Assembly (NCBI RefSeq): GCF_004795105.1 | Contig: NZ_SSBL01000041.1 | Coordinates: 1 to 41,077, forward strand | Length of the DNA stretch: 41,077 nt | Direction: 5' to 3' | Source of the DNA: Streptomyces sp. A0642 | Lineage (GTDB): Bacteria; Actinomycetota; Actinomycetes; Streptomycetales; Streptomycetaceae | Shown here: positions 1 through 7,725 of the stretch, piece by piece | How the letters are laid out: each line of letters opens with the position of its first letter | Position numbering within the stretch: position 1 is the first letter of the stretch | The notes under the pieces: model-generated | What the model was told of the DNA's origin: nothing | What the model saw: the letters and a program-made list of their open reading frames with translations, nothing else | Databases searched by the model: none | Translations under genes and position numbers: made by a program

Positions 1-64
1 GGGCCGCCGCGTAGCCGCTGGGTCCCGAGTCCTCTGATTCGGTGGTCACTTCGATGCTCGTCAC
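1..64 (-). CDS. glnD: GlnD (PII adenylyl/uridylyltransferase), N-terminal 21 codons only
   Basis: The reading frame begins at a GTG at 64 and runs off the left edge, giving VTSIEVTTESEDSGPSGYAAA. A GGAAAGG ribosome site lies about 8 nt upstream of the GTG. A second in-frame GTG at 49 is possible but has poorer spacing. I assign GlnD because the fragment resembles the N terminus of Streptomyces GlnD as I remember it and because it is the third gene after amtB and glnK, the usual actinobacterial order. In Streptomyces this enzyme modifies GlnK on a T-loop tyrosine according to nitrogen status. The gap to glnK is only 31 nt, so it is probably cotranscribed. No catalytic residues fall inside the window, so the call rests on context. 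Confidence 0.72.
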   Translation of the reverse strand, partial: MTSIEVTTESEDSGPSGYAAA

Positions 65-95
65 CCAGCTGCCTTTCCGTGTGCGGAACAGTCGG

Positions 96-434
96 TCAGA
101 GTGCGTCCGGGCCGCGTTCCCCGGTGCGTACCCGGATCGCGGTCTCGACGGGGACGCTCCAGACCTTGCCGTCACCGATCTTGCCGGTCCGGGCGGCCTT
201 CACGACGACGTCGATGAGCTGTTCGGAGTCCTCGTCCTCGACGAGGACCTCGATGCGGATCTTCGGGACCAGGTCGACGGTGTACTCGGCACCGCGGTAG
301 ACCTCGGTGTGGCCGCGCTGACGCCCGTAGCCGCTGGCTTCCGTGACCGTGAGGCCCTGGACGCCGAAGGCCTGGAGGGCCTCCTTGATCTCGTCAAGCC
401 GGTGGGGCTTCACGACTGCGGTGATGAGCTTCAT
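96..434 (-). CDS. glnK: Nitrogen regulatory protein PII (GlnK)
   Basis: The protein is 112 residues, the standard PII length. It starts MKLITAVVKPHRLDEIKEAL and carries the T-loop segment GHTEVYRGAEYTVDLVPK (residues 41-58). Tyr51 is the conserved T-loop tyrosine; in Streptomyces the known modification is adenylylation at this position by GlnD. The B-loop TGKIGDGK (83-90) binds ATP and 2-oxoglutarate in the family. PII proteins sense nitrogen and energy status and plug the AmtB channel. The start ATG overlaps the amtB stop in an ATGA arrangement, which implies translational coupling and fits the 1:1 partnership of GlnK and AmtB. glnD follows after 31 nt. Regulation is expected through the GlnR-type site upstream of amtB. 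Confidence 0.97.
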   Translation of the reverse strand: MKLITAVVKPHRLDEIKEALQAFGVQGLTVTEASGYGRQRGHTEVYRGAEYTVDLVPKIRIEVLVEDEDSEQLIDVVVKAARTGKIGDGKVWSVPVETAIRVRTGERGPDAL

Positions 435-1783
435 GCGTCCACCTTCTTGTTCGTCGGGGCTGCTGTGGTGCCGGGTGCGGGGGGCGTGGAGCGCGAGGCC
501 GAGCCGCCGCCCGCACCGCTGAAGTCGTACGCGGTCTCGGCGTGTTCGACCTGGTCGATGCCGGAGACCTCGTCGTCCTCCTCGACGCGCATCCCGATGG
601 TCTTGTCGAGCAGGAAGGCGAGGATCGCGGAGACGACCAGAGAGTACGCGAGGACCGCGAAGACGCCGACGGCCTGCTTGCCGAGCTGGTCGAGTCCGCC
701 GCCGTAGAAGAGGCCCTTGGCGTCGGACTGGACGCCGCCGGTGGCGAAGAGGCCGATGAGGAGGGATCCGGCGACACCGCCGACGAGGTGGACGCCGACG
801 ACGTCCAGGGAGTCGTCGTAGCCGAACTTGTACTTCAGGCCGACGGCCATGGCGCACAGGACACCGGCGATGGCGCCGACGGCGATGGCGCCGAGCGGGC
901 TGACCGCGCCGCCGGCCGGGGTGATGGCGACGAGTCCGGCGACGGCGCCGGAGGCGGCGCCCAGGGTGGTGAAGGAGCCGTGGCGGAGCTTCTCGTAGCC
1001 GAGCCAGGCGAGCATCGCGGCGGCGGTGGCGACCTGCGTGTTGACGAACATGACCGCGCCGACGCCGTCGTCGTTGCCGAGCCACGAGCCGGCGTTGAAG
1101 CCGAACCAGCCGAACCAGAGGAGACCGGCGCCGAGCATGACGAGCGGCAGGCTGTGCGGCCGCATCGGGTCCTTCTTGAAGCCGACGCGCTTGCCGATGA
1201 CGAGGATCACGCCGAGGGCCGCGGCACCCGCGTTGATGTGCACGGCGGTACCGCCGGCGAAGTCGATGACTCCGAGCTCGAAGAGCCAGCCGCCCGCGCC
1301 CCAGACCCAGTGGGCGACCGGGAAGTAGACGACGGTGACCCAGAGGGTGATGAAGAGCGCCCACGAGGTGAACTTGACCCGGTCGGCGAGGGCGCCGCTG
1401 ATCAGGGCCGGGGTGATCACGGCGAACATCAGCTGGAACACGGCGAAGACGTACACCGGGATCGTGTAGCCGTCCCAGAGTTCCGTGACGCCGATCCCGC
1501 TGAGGCCGACGAAGTCCTGGCTCCATCCGATGACCGAGCCGGCGTCGGTGCCGAAGGCGAGGCTGAATCCGTAGAGCACCCACAGGATCGTGACGATCCC
1601 GAGGCTGATGAAGCTCATCATCAGCATGTTGAGGGTGCTCTTGACGCGGACCATGCCTCCGTAGAAGAAGGCCAGGGCCGGGGTCATGAGCATCACCAGG
1701 GCCGAGCAGATGAGCATGAACCCGGTGTTGGCGGCAGACAGTGTCGGGGCGTCTGCTGCAAGCGTCGTGATGCCTGGGGGCAT
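431..1783 (-). CDS. amtB: Ammonium transporter AmtB
   Basis: This 450-residue polytopic membrane protein conducts ammonium/ammonia across the cytoplasmic membrane. The family hallmarks are present: the twin histidines in GGTAVHINAG (His182) and DVVGVHLVGG (His332), Asp174 in the pore-entry IDFAGG motif, and FFYGGMVR near residues 39-46. About eleven hydrophobic segments fill the sequence. I chose the ATG at 1783 because GAGGAGA lies 6 nt upstream. The frame stays open to 1888, but that extension (MEGGPTGPHL...) is Pro/Gly/Arg-rich and lacks a good ribosome site. The C-terminal tail after about residue 410 is charged and cytoplasmic, where GlnK would dock. The gene overlaps glnK by 4 nt and heads the amtB-glnK-glnD operon. 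Confidence 0.96.
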   Translation of the reverse strand: MPPGITTLAADAPTLSAANTGFMLICSALVMLMTPALAFFYGGMVRVKSTLNMLMMSFISLGIVTILWVLYGFSLAFGTDAGSVIGWSQDFVGLSGIGVTELWDGYTIPVYVFAVFQLMFAVITPALISGALADRVKFTSWALFITLWVTVVYFPVAHWVWGAGGWLFELGVIDFAGGTAVHINAGAAALGVILVIGKRVGFKKDPMRPHSLPLVMLGAGLLWFGWFGFNAGSWLGNDDGVGAVMFVNTQVATAAAMLAWLGYEKLRHGSFTTLGAASGAVAGLVAITPAGGAVSPLGAIAVGAIAGVLCAMAVGLKYKFGYDDSLDVVGVHLVGGVAGSLLIGLFATGGVQSDAKGLFYGGGLDQLGKQAVGVFAVLAYSLVVSAILAFLLDKTIGMRVEEDDEVSGIDQVEHAETAYDFSGAGGGSASRSTPPAPGTTAAPTNKKVDA

Positions 1784-2182
1784 CGGCGTCTCCTCGTCGT
1801 CGGTGCGGCCGCGTGCGGGGGCGGTGGGGACGTAACCACGTGCGGGACCACTGGGGAAAAGGTGCGGGCCGGTTGGACCGCCCTCCACTTGCCGGTCGGT
1901 CCTTATGCGCCATGAGATTCGCCCAGCGCCGTTTCGGCCGATGCCGCACGATGTTTCGCCGCAGTGACTAAGAGGAGCGCCGTGTTACGTCCCCATGAAC
2001 CGCCCGTGCCGTACCCACGCTCCGGCCTACTCTGCGGCCGGAGCCGCATACGGTGCGGTTACGACTCTCCGGCAGGGGAACGACCACACGAACCGGCCAC
2101 GGCGACCACCCGCTGACCAGGCAATCGGGGGAGCCGAAGTCGGTCGGTGCGGGGTGGCCGTCGTGGCCGGGGCAGGGGCTGC
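1784..2182. other. amtB upstream / nsdA downstream intergenic region
   Basis: This 399-bp region has no supported gene. It holds the amtB leader, the GlnR-type site (1931-1968) and a perfect 8-bp hairpin at 2020-2043 (arms CTCCGGCC and GGCCGGAG, 8-nt loop). The hairpin may end nsdA transcription but lacks a U-tract. A CATAAG hexamer on the minus strand near 1905 is a weak -10 candidate for amtB. Confidence 0.6.
1931..1968 (-). promoter_or_regulatory. GlnR-type binding site upstream of amtB
   Basis: Read on the minus strand the site is GTCAC-n6-GAAAC-n6-CGGCA-n6-GAAAC. This matches the known GlnR layout of alternating gTnAC and GaAAC half-sites, each separated by 6 nt; three of the four half-sites are good and CGGCA is weak. 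It lies about 150-185 bp upstream of the amtB start. GlnR is the OmpR-type activator of nitrogen genes in actinomycetes and amtB is a classical target. The pattern is seen in the sequence; binding is inferred. Confidence 0.8.
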
Positions 2183-3658
2183 TCAGACCGCTTCGGCGGT
2201 CTCGGGCAGTTGTTCGGTGAGGAGATCGGTGAGCCGGGCGACCTCGGGAATGTCCCCGAAGTCCCTGGCGGCGGTGTCGACGGTCTTGCGCAGCCGGGTG
2301 TTCACGCGTTCCGAGCGGACCTTCCTGGCGACGCGCAGAGCCTTCTCGGCCAGCACGGTGGACTGCTCGGGCTCGCGCTTGAGGAGGTGGACCGTGGCGA
2401 GGCCCACCAGGTTGAGGGCGTACGACCGCTGGTGCTCGTCGTCCTCGCCGAAGAGCTCGACCGCCCTGCGCATGACAGGTTCGGCCAAGGAGGCGTAGGT
2501 GGGGCTGCGCCCGGCCACATAGGCCAGGTCGCGGTAGGAGTGGGAGTTCTCGCCGTTGAGCTCGGCCTCGGAGAAGAAGCGGATCCAGTCGGGCTCGGGC
2601 TCGCCGTCCATCCCCGCGTCGAGGAAGGTGTCCTCGGCCATCCGCACGGCCCGCTTGCACTTGCTGGGCTGGCCCATGTTGGCGTAGGCGCGGGCCTCCA
2701 TCGCATACAGCATGGCCTGGGTCCGGGCGGTGGCGCAGTCGCGGCTGCCGTACTGCGCGAGGTGGATGAGTTCCAGGGCGTCGTCGGGCCGGCCGAGGTG
2801 GATCATCTGACGGCTCATGCTCGACAGGACGTAGGAGCCCAGCGGCTTGTCGCCGGCCTCCTTGGAGGCGTGCAGGGCGAGCACGAAGTACTTCTGGGCG
2901 GTGGGCTGGAGACCGACGTCGTAACTCATCCAGCCCGCCAGTTCGGCCAGTTCGGCGGCGCAGCGGAACAGGCGCTTGGCGGTGGCGGCCGGCTGCGGTT
3001 CCTGGAGCAGGTCGGTGACCTCGTGGAGCTGGCCGACGACGGCCTTGCGGCGCAGTCCGCCGCCGCACTGCGCGTCCCACTGGCGGAACATCGCGGTGGT
3101 GGACTCCAGCAGGTCGAGCTCCGGACCGGAGAGCCGGGAGGGGCGGCGGGCGGCGGCGGCCGACTCCGGTTCGACGGAGCCGCCGGAGGCGACGGGCACC
3201 AGCCAGCGCTGCATGGGCTCGATGAGGGCGGGTCCGGCGGCGAGCGCGAGTGAGCTGCCGAGGAATCCGCGGCGGGCCAGCATCAGGTCGCTGCGGGAGA
3301 ACTCGCTGAGCAGGGCGACCGTCTGGGGCCCGGCCCAGGGCAGATCGACGCCGGCCACGGAGGGCGCCTGGTGGGCGGTGCGCAGCCCCAGGTCCTCGAC
3401 GGCGACGACGGATCCGAAGCGCTCGGAGAACAGCTCGGACAGGATGCGCGGGATCGGTTCGCGCGGCTGCTCACCGTCGAGCCAGCGCCGCACCCGTGAG
3501 GTGTCGGTGCTGATGTGGTGGGCGCCCATCTGGCGCGCTCTGCGGTTCACCTGCCGGGCGAGCTCGCCCTTCGACCAGCCGCTGCGCACGAACCATGATC
3601 CCAATTGCCCGTTGGGGCGCTTACCGGCATTCGCATCGCCTGCGCCGCTGCCACTCAC
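2183..3658 (-). CDS. nsdA: NsdA-like negative regulator of differentiation (HTH/TPR protein)
   Basis: This 491-residue cytoplasmic protein matches the Streptomyces NsdA family in its N-terminal text (SGSGAGDANAGKRPNGQLG) and overall length. In S. coelicolor, disruption of nsdA is known to raise sporulation and antibiotic production. Residues 20-95 resemble a helix-turn-helix region (SKGELARQVNRRARQMG, RVRRWLDGEQP). Residues 155-480 are helical with TPR-like repeats (for example ALELIHLAQYGSRDCATART and YALNLVGLATVHLLKREPEQ). A twin-arginine-like segment ARRGFLGSSLALAAG sits at 128-142, internal and so probably not exported. I chose the GTG at 3658 because a GGGGG run lies about 7 nt upstream; the frame is open back to 3991 without better signals. 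The gene is monocistronic and divergent from the PrimPol gene. Confidence 0.88.
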   Translation of the reverse strand: MSGSGAGDANAGKRPNGQLGSWFVRSGWSKGELARQVNRRARQMGAHHISTDTSRVRRWLDGEQPREPIPRILSELFSERFGSVVAVEDLGLRTAHQAPSVAGVDLPWAGPQTVALLSEFSRSDLMLARRGFLGSSLALAAGPALIEPMQRWLVPVASGGSVEPESAAAARRPSRLSGPELDLLESTTAMFRQWDAQCGGGLRRKAVVGQLHEVTDLLQEPQPAATAKRLFRCAAELAELAGWMSYDVGLQPTAQKYFVLALHASKEAGDKPLGSYVLSSMSRQMIHLGRPDDALELIHLAQYGSRDCATARTQAMLYAMEARAYANMGQPSKCKRAVRMAEDTFLDAGMDGEPEPDWIRFFSEAELNGENSHSYRDLAYVAGRSPTYASLAEPVMRRAVELFGEDDEHQRSYALNLVGLATVHLLKREPEQSTVLAEKALRVARKVRSERVNTRLRKTVDTAARDFGDIPEVARLTDLLTEQLPETAEAV

Positions 3659-4078
3659 TGAACGCCCCCATCCGCCGAATACTGTCGCGCGAACCTCTAT
3701 CAGAATGCCGTGAACCGATGCTGTCCGTATGCGGGTTGCCCACCATCGAACAGAAAATCGGGTTGCCTCCGGCATACCCATGGGCGCACATACTTCCATG
3801 GTTCGTGTACCGACGGTAATCCTACGATCACCCGTCGGGCGAGCGTGTTTACAGAAACGCCACCATTCGCCACCCCTTCGAATGAACGCCACCTCGGCCG
3901 GGCGCGATTCACTTGACAGACAGCGATCAGCGGGAGGCGCAGAGATGCGCTCAGGGGCGCGCGCCGAGTCTCGCACCCCGGGGGCGCGCACCTTCGCCGC
4001 GACGGTCGTCAGGGCGACGGAGTGTCACGCGTCTCTCCGGTTCGTAACCACCGGCGAGCTGGACCCGTTGGAGGGGGC
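3659..4078. other. nsdA / PrimPol divergent intergenic region
   Basis: This 420-bp region is less GC-rich than its flanks. It holds no convincing gene but must carry the divergent promoters. A TTGACA hexamer on the plus strand at 3913-3918 has no good -10 at 16-18 nt. Two GGGTTGCC direct repeats occur near 3733 and 3759. CCATGG occurs twice, near 3779 and 3797. I see no clear operator. Confidence 0.4.
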
Positions 4079-4735
4079 ATGGGCTTCACGATCGGCATCC
4101 GTGAGAAGCGGTCCGGCGCACGGCGTCGCGGCCGGGCCGCCGAGGGCACCGCGGTGGCCGAGTACACGGGACTGTGGGGCTGGGCGGTCGTCCCGGGCGC
4201 CCGCGCCCGGGACGGCGCCTGCTCGTGCGGGGACGCGGGCTGCCCCTCCCCCGGGGCGCATCCGCTGGACTTCGCGCGGGAGGTTCCCGCCGGGGCCACC
4301 CTCGACGCGGCGGCGCGCGCCTGGGCCGAGGTGCCCGGCGCGTCGATGCTGCTGCCGGTCGGGCGCAGCTTCGACGTCCTCGACGTCGCCGAGCAGGCCG
4401 GGCGCCGGGCGCTCGTGCGGATGGAGCGGATGGGGCTGCCGCAGGGGCCGGTGACGGTGACGCCGGACGGCCGGGCGCAGTTCTTCGTCGCGCCCGGAGC
4501 GGCCGCCGAGCTCCCCCGGCTGCTGTACCGGACGGGCTGGGACGACACGGGCCTGGACCTGCGGGCGTTCGGCGCCGGCTCCCACATCACCGCGCCGCCC
4601 TCGGACCGGGGCGGTCTCGGCCCGGTCCGCTGGCTGCGCGCGCCGGCCCTGGACACGGCGGCGGCGCCGCCGGAGGCGCGGCTGCTGCTGGGGACGCTGG
4701 CGTACATCTGCCACCGGCTGGCCCCCTGCGGCTGA
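4079..4735 (+). CDS. Stand-alone bifunctional DNA primase/polymerase (PrimPol) N-terminal-domain protein
   Basis: The 218-residue product resembles the PrimPol domain found in actinobacterial and plasmid replication proteins. A Cys/His cluster CSCGDAGCPSPGAHP near residues 57-71 is typical of the family and may bind zinc. The segment SFDVLDVAEQ (near 99-108) occupies the place of the acidic catalytic strand, and PVTVTPDGRAQFFVAPG and GAGSHITAPPSD resemble later conserved strands. There is no helicase domain attached. The ATG at 4079 is preceded by GGAGGGGGC, a strong ribosome site; an upstream in-frame ATG-like start at 4022 is less likely. The gene is convergent with ftsY and ends at a repeat-bearing terminator. 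The true role is unknown; enzymatic activity is inference only. Confidence 0.78.
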   Translation: MGFTIGIREKRSGARRRGRAAEGTAVAEYTGLWGWAVVPGARARDGACSCGDAGCPSPGAHPLDFAREVPAGATLDAAARAWAEVPGASMLLPVGRSFDVLDVAEQAGRRALVRMERMGLPQGPVTVTPDGRAQFFVAPGAAAELPRLLYRTGWDDTGLDLRAFGAGSHITAPPSDRGGLGPVRWLRAPALDTAAAPPEARLLLGTLAYICHRLAPCG

Positions 4736-4864
4736 GCGACCGCAGCGAGGATCTGGGCCGATCGTCCCACGCGGCCCAGCGACCCCAGCAAGGAGCCCGG
4801 CCACTCGCCCCACGCGGCCCAGCGACCCCAGCGAGGAGCCCGGCCGCTCGTCCGATGCGGCCGG
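4736..4864. repeat. 43-bp direct repeat, three tandem copies
   Basis: Three copies begin at 4736, 4779 and 4822 with an exact 43-bp period. The core of copies 1 and 2 is GCGACCCCAGC(A/G)AGGAGCCC; copy 0 is more diverged (GCGACCGCAGCGAGG). The TCG near the end of each copy recurs at 4762, 4805 and 4848. The last copy supplies the left arm of the terminator at 4830-4874. Confidence 0.85.
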
Positions 4865-4874
4865 GCTCCTCGCT
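4830..4874. terminator. Bidirectional hairpin terminator, PrimPol/ftsY
   Basis: The 16-bp perfect stem pairs 4830-4845 (AGCGAGGAGCCCGGCC) with 4859-4874, with a 13-nt loop. It lies between two convergent genes. There is no strong U-tract, as is common in Streptomyces. Confidence 0.8.
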
Positions 4875-4893
4875 GTACGGAGTGGGGCTGGGG

Positions 4894-6090
4894 TCAGTCC
4901 CCGATCAGGGCGTCCACGAACGCCTCCGGTTCGAACGGAGCCAGATCGTCCGGCCCTTCGCCGAGTCCGACTAGCTTCACCGGCACGCCCAGCTCGCGCT
5001 GGACGGCGATGACGATGCCGCCCTTGGCGGTGCCGTCGAGCTTGGTGAGGACGATGCCGGTGATGTCGACGACCTCGGCGAACACCCGCGCCTGGACCAG
5101 GCCGTTCTGACCGGTGGTGGCGTCGAGGACGAGCAGGATCTCGTCGAGCGGTCCGTGCTTCTCGACGACCCGCTTGACCTTGCCGAGCTCGTCCATCAGC
5201 CCGGTCTTGGTGTGCAGCCGGCCCGCGGTGTCGATGAGGACGACGTCGGCGCCCTCGGCGATGCCCTCCTTCACGGCGTCGTAGGCGATCGACGCCGGGT
5301 CGCCGCCCTCGGGGCCGCGCACGGTGCGGGCGCCGACGCGCTCGCCCCAGGTCTGGAGCTGGTCGGCGGCGGCGGCACGGAAGGTGTCGGCCGCACCGAG
5401 CACGACGCTGCGGCCGTCGGCCACGAGCACCCGGGCCAGTTTGCCGGTGGTGGTGGTCTTGCCGGTGCCGTTGACGCCGACGACCATCACGACGCCGGGG
5501 GTCTCCGCCCCGCCCTCCGTCCTGACCGCACGGTCGAAGTCGGTGCCGAGCAGGGTGAGGAGCTCCTCGCGCAGCAGGGTGCGCAGCTCGTCGGGGGTAC
5601 GGGTGCCGAGGACGCGGACGCGCTCCCGGAGGCGTTCGACCAGTTCCTGGGTGGGGGCGACGCCGACGTCGGCGGTGAGGAGGGTGTCCTCGATCTCCTC
5701 CCAGGTGTCCTCGTCGAGGTTGTCCCGCGACAGGAGCGTGAGCAGCCCCTTGCCGAGGGTGCTCTGCGAGCGGGCGAGCCGGGCCCGCAGCCGTACGAGA
5801 CGGCCGGCGGTGGGCTCGGGGACGTCCAGCGCGGGGGCCGCGGGCGTCTCCGGTTCAGCGGTTTCCGGGGCCTCCTCGGGCGGAAGGCCGACCTCCTCGA
5901 TGGTGCGGCGCGAGGTGTCGCGCGGCGTCTCGGCCTCCTCGCCGACATGGGGCTCGGCGGGAGGAGTGAGGGTCGGCGTGCTCGACGGTGCCGGGGGCAG
6001 CTGCTTCTTCTTGCGGCTGCTGACCACGAGCCCGCTGATCACGCCGACCGCGACCAGGGCGATGACTACAGCAAGGATGACGAATTCCAT
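4894..6090 (-). CDS. ftsY: Signal recognition particle receptor FtsY
   Basis: This 398-residue SRP-family GTPase docks SRP-bound ribosomes at the membrane. An N-terminal hydrophobic helix (residues 2-24) is followed by a KKK stop-transfer and an acidic Pro/Glu-rich linker (30-95), typical of actinobacterial FtsY with a membrane anchor. The NG domain begins near 100. GTPase motifs are G1 GVNGTGKTT (205-213), G3 DTAGR (287-291) and G4 TKLDG (349-353). DTFRAAAADQL (235-245) is the SRP insertion-box signature. I chose the ATG at 6090 because GGGTGGG lies just upstream; the open frame to 6816 is an artefact. The gene is single, with a terminator downstream and a divergent permease upstream. Confidence 0.97.
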   Translation of the reverse strand: MEFVILAVVIALVAVGVISGLVVSSRKKKQLPPAPSSTPTLTPPAEPHVGEEAETPRDTSRRTIEEVGLPPEEAPETAEPETPAAPALDVPEPTAGRLVRLRARLARSQSTLGKGLLTLLSRDNLDEDTWEEIEDTLLTADVGVAPTQELVERLRERVRVLGTRTPDELRTLLREELLTLLGTDFDRAVRTEGGAETPGVVMVVGVNGTGKTTTTGKLARVLVADGRSVVLGAADTFRAAAADQLQTWGERVGARTVRGPEGGDPASIAYDAVKEGIAEGADVVLIDTAGRLHTKTGLMDELGKVKRVVEKHGPLDEILLVLDATTGQNGLVQARVFAEVVDITGIVLTKLDGTAKGGIVIAVQRELGVPVKLVGLGEGPDDLAPFEPEAFVDALIGD

Positions 6091-6264
6091 AACCCACCCA
6101 GTATCGGTCACGTGCGGCGGCAAGCGAGGGACGCGCGGTCCGGCAGGGGGCCGCGTGCGTGCGACGGCCTCCTGCCGCGGTGCCCGACGGCACCCCGCCC
6201 GGCGGGCGGAGGACGCGCGGCACCCCCGGACACGGAGGCGGTATATACCGTATGCCGGGAAAGG

Positions 6265-6270
6265 TACGAT
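6265..6270 (+). promoter_or_regulatory. -10 hexamer TACGAT before the NCS1 permease
   Basis: TACGAT ends 6 nt before the GTG at 6277, which would place the transcription start at or beside the start codon. No clear -35 is visible. The upstream GTATATACCGTAT stretch is unusually AT-rich. Confidence 0.45.
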
Positions 6271-6276
6271 CCGGCC

Positions 6277-7668
6277 GTGGAAACCCGTGGGCTGGACCCC
6301 GTGCCCGACAGTGAGCGCACCGGCCGGGTACGGGCGCTCCTGCCCACCTGGGCGGCCGCCAACATGACCGTGCTGCTGCTCACCATCGGGGCGGGGTTCG
6401 TCGTCCTCGACAAGCTGGGCTTCTGGCAGGTGCTGACCGTCGCGGTCGTGGCCCCGGCCGTCGCGTTCGGCATGGTGGGACTGATCTCGGTCGCGGGCCG
6501 CAGCGGCGGCGCCCCCGGCATGGCCCTGTCCCGGGCCGTCTTCGGGCAGCGGGGCAATCTGGCGCCCGGTGCGCTGATCTGGATGGCCCGTTGGGGCTGG
6601 GAGACGGTGAACGCGGTCACCGGGGCCTACGCCCTGCTGGCCGTGCTCCGCCTGCTCTTCGGCGTCCGGAGCACCACGCCGCTGATCATGGGGACGCTCC
6701 TCGCGTTCGTCGCGGGCGGTTTCCTGCTGTCGGGGCTGGGCGTGCGGGCGCTGCGACTGTGCTGCACCTGGTCGGCGTACCTGTTCGGCGGGTTCAGCGT
6801 CCTGGTCCTGGCGCACCTGGCGGGGGCGACGGCCTGGCGGGCGGTGCTGGACCGTCCGGCCGGTCCCACTTCGGCGGTGATCGCGGGGATCGGCACCCTG
6901 GCGGCGGGCGGGATCAGCTGGGCGCCCACCGGACCGGACTTCACCCGCTATCTGCCGCGCACCGCGCCGGGCAGGGCGGTGGTCGCGGCGACCGTGGGCG
7001 GTGCGGGCATCGTGTTCGTGCCGATGGTCCTGATGGGGGCGGTGATGGCGGTCGGCGCGCCCGGGCTCGCCGTCACCCGTGATCCGGTCTCGTTCATCGG
7101 CGAGCGGCTGCCCGACTGGATCTCGGTTCCCTATCTGGGGGTCGCCGTGCTCGGCATGGTGGTGATCAACGCCATGTCGATGTATTCGGCCGGATTCACC
7201 GCGCAGACGCTGGGATTCACGGTGCCGCGCGCCTGGGCCGTCGGCGTGAACGCCGTGATCAGTCTGTTCCTGGGGGCGCTGCTGATGCTCGTGGCCAGCA
7301 GTTTCGTCGATGCGTTCGTGTCCTTTCTGCGCCTGCTCGCGGTGACGTTCTCGGCCTGGATCGGGGTCTTCGGCGTGGATCAGCTGCGAGGACGCGTGTA
7401 CGACCCGGTGGCGCTCATGGACACCACGCGGAGCAGCGCCTACTGGTACGCGGGCGGTTTCGCGTGGAGCGCGGTGGCGGCCTGGGCCGCGGGCCTGGTG
7501 GTGGGGCTGCTGTTCACCGGCGTGGAGTGGTTCACCGGCCCGCTCGCGACGAGCTGGGCCGGGCGCAACGGGCTCGGCTGGGCGGTCACGATCGTCGTCT
7601 CGGGCGGTCTGTACGCGATGCTGCCGCGGCCCGGCGAGGGGGAACGGGCCGCATCCCTACACTTCTGA
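6277..7668 (+). CDS. NCS1-family nucleobase/cytosine-type permease
   Basis: The 463-residue protein has about twelve hydrophobic segments and features of the nucleobase:cation symporter-1 family: an N-terminal LPTWAAANMTV segment, SRAVFGQRGN, and GISWAPTGPDFTRYLPRT in mid-protein, where family members have a conserved SWAPxxxDYTRYLP motif. It likely imports a purine, pyrimidine, allantoin or related compound with a cation; the substrate cannot be read from sequence. I chose the GTG at 6277, which has a -10-like hexamer 6 nt upstream and may be leaderless. A GTG at 6301 is an alternative start. The next gene, a flavin-type oxidoreductase, begins 57 nt downstream in the same direction, so the two could be cotranscribed. 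The frame is open upstream across ftsY, but that is antisense shadow. Confidence 0.85.
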   Translation: METRGLDPVPDSERTGRVRALLPTWAAANMTVLLLTIGAGFVVLDKLGFWQVLTVAVVAPAVAFGMVGLISVAGRSGGAPGMALSRAVFGQRGNLAPGALIWMARWGWETVNAVTGAYALLAVLRLLFGVRSTTPLIMGTLLAFVAGGFLLSGLGVRALRLCCTWSAYLFGGFSVLVLAHLAGATAWRAVLDRPAGPTSAVIAGIGTLAAGGISWAPTGPDFTRYLPRTAPGRAVVAATVGGAGIVFVPMVLMGAVMAVGAPGLAVTRDPVSFIGERLPDWISVPYLGVAVLGMVVINAMSMYSAGFTAQTLGFTVPRAWAVGVNAVISLFLGALLMLVASSFVDAFVSFLRLLAVTFSAWIGVFGVDQLRGRVYDPVALMDTTRSSAYWYAGGFAWSAVAAWAAGLVVGLLFTGVEWFTGPLATSWAGRNGLGWAVTIVVSGGLYAMLPRPGEGERAASLHF

Positions 7669-7725
7669 CGCTTCGTCAGCTAGGGTCCGGCCTCCCCCGG
7701 CCCGCTCGGCGAAGGAGACAGCGTC

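Noticed and set aside
542..1915. A 457-residue Asp/Glu/Gly-rich plus-strand frame opposite amtB
   Set aside because: Composition is typical of an antisense high-GC shadow, and amtB on the other strand has clear motifs.
3913..3918. TTGACA as a promoter for the PrimPol gene
   Set aside because: There is no acceptable -10 at 16-18 nt, so I do not call a promoter.
3945..4454. Small ORF with GGGAGG upstream, overlapping the PrimPol start
   Set aside because: It runs out of frame through the PrimPol gene, is rich in Arg/Pro/Ala, and shows no recognisable domain.
5155..6276. Apparent long N-terminal extension of the NCS1 permease across ftsY
   Set aside because: The extension is antisense to ftsY, low in complexity and unlike any transporter. 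The permease begins at about 6277.
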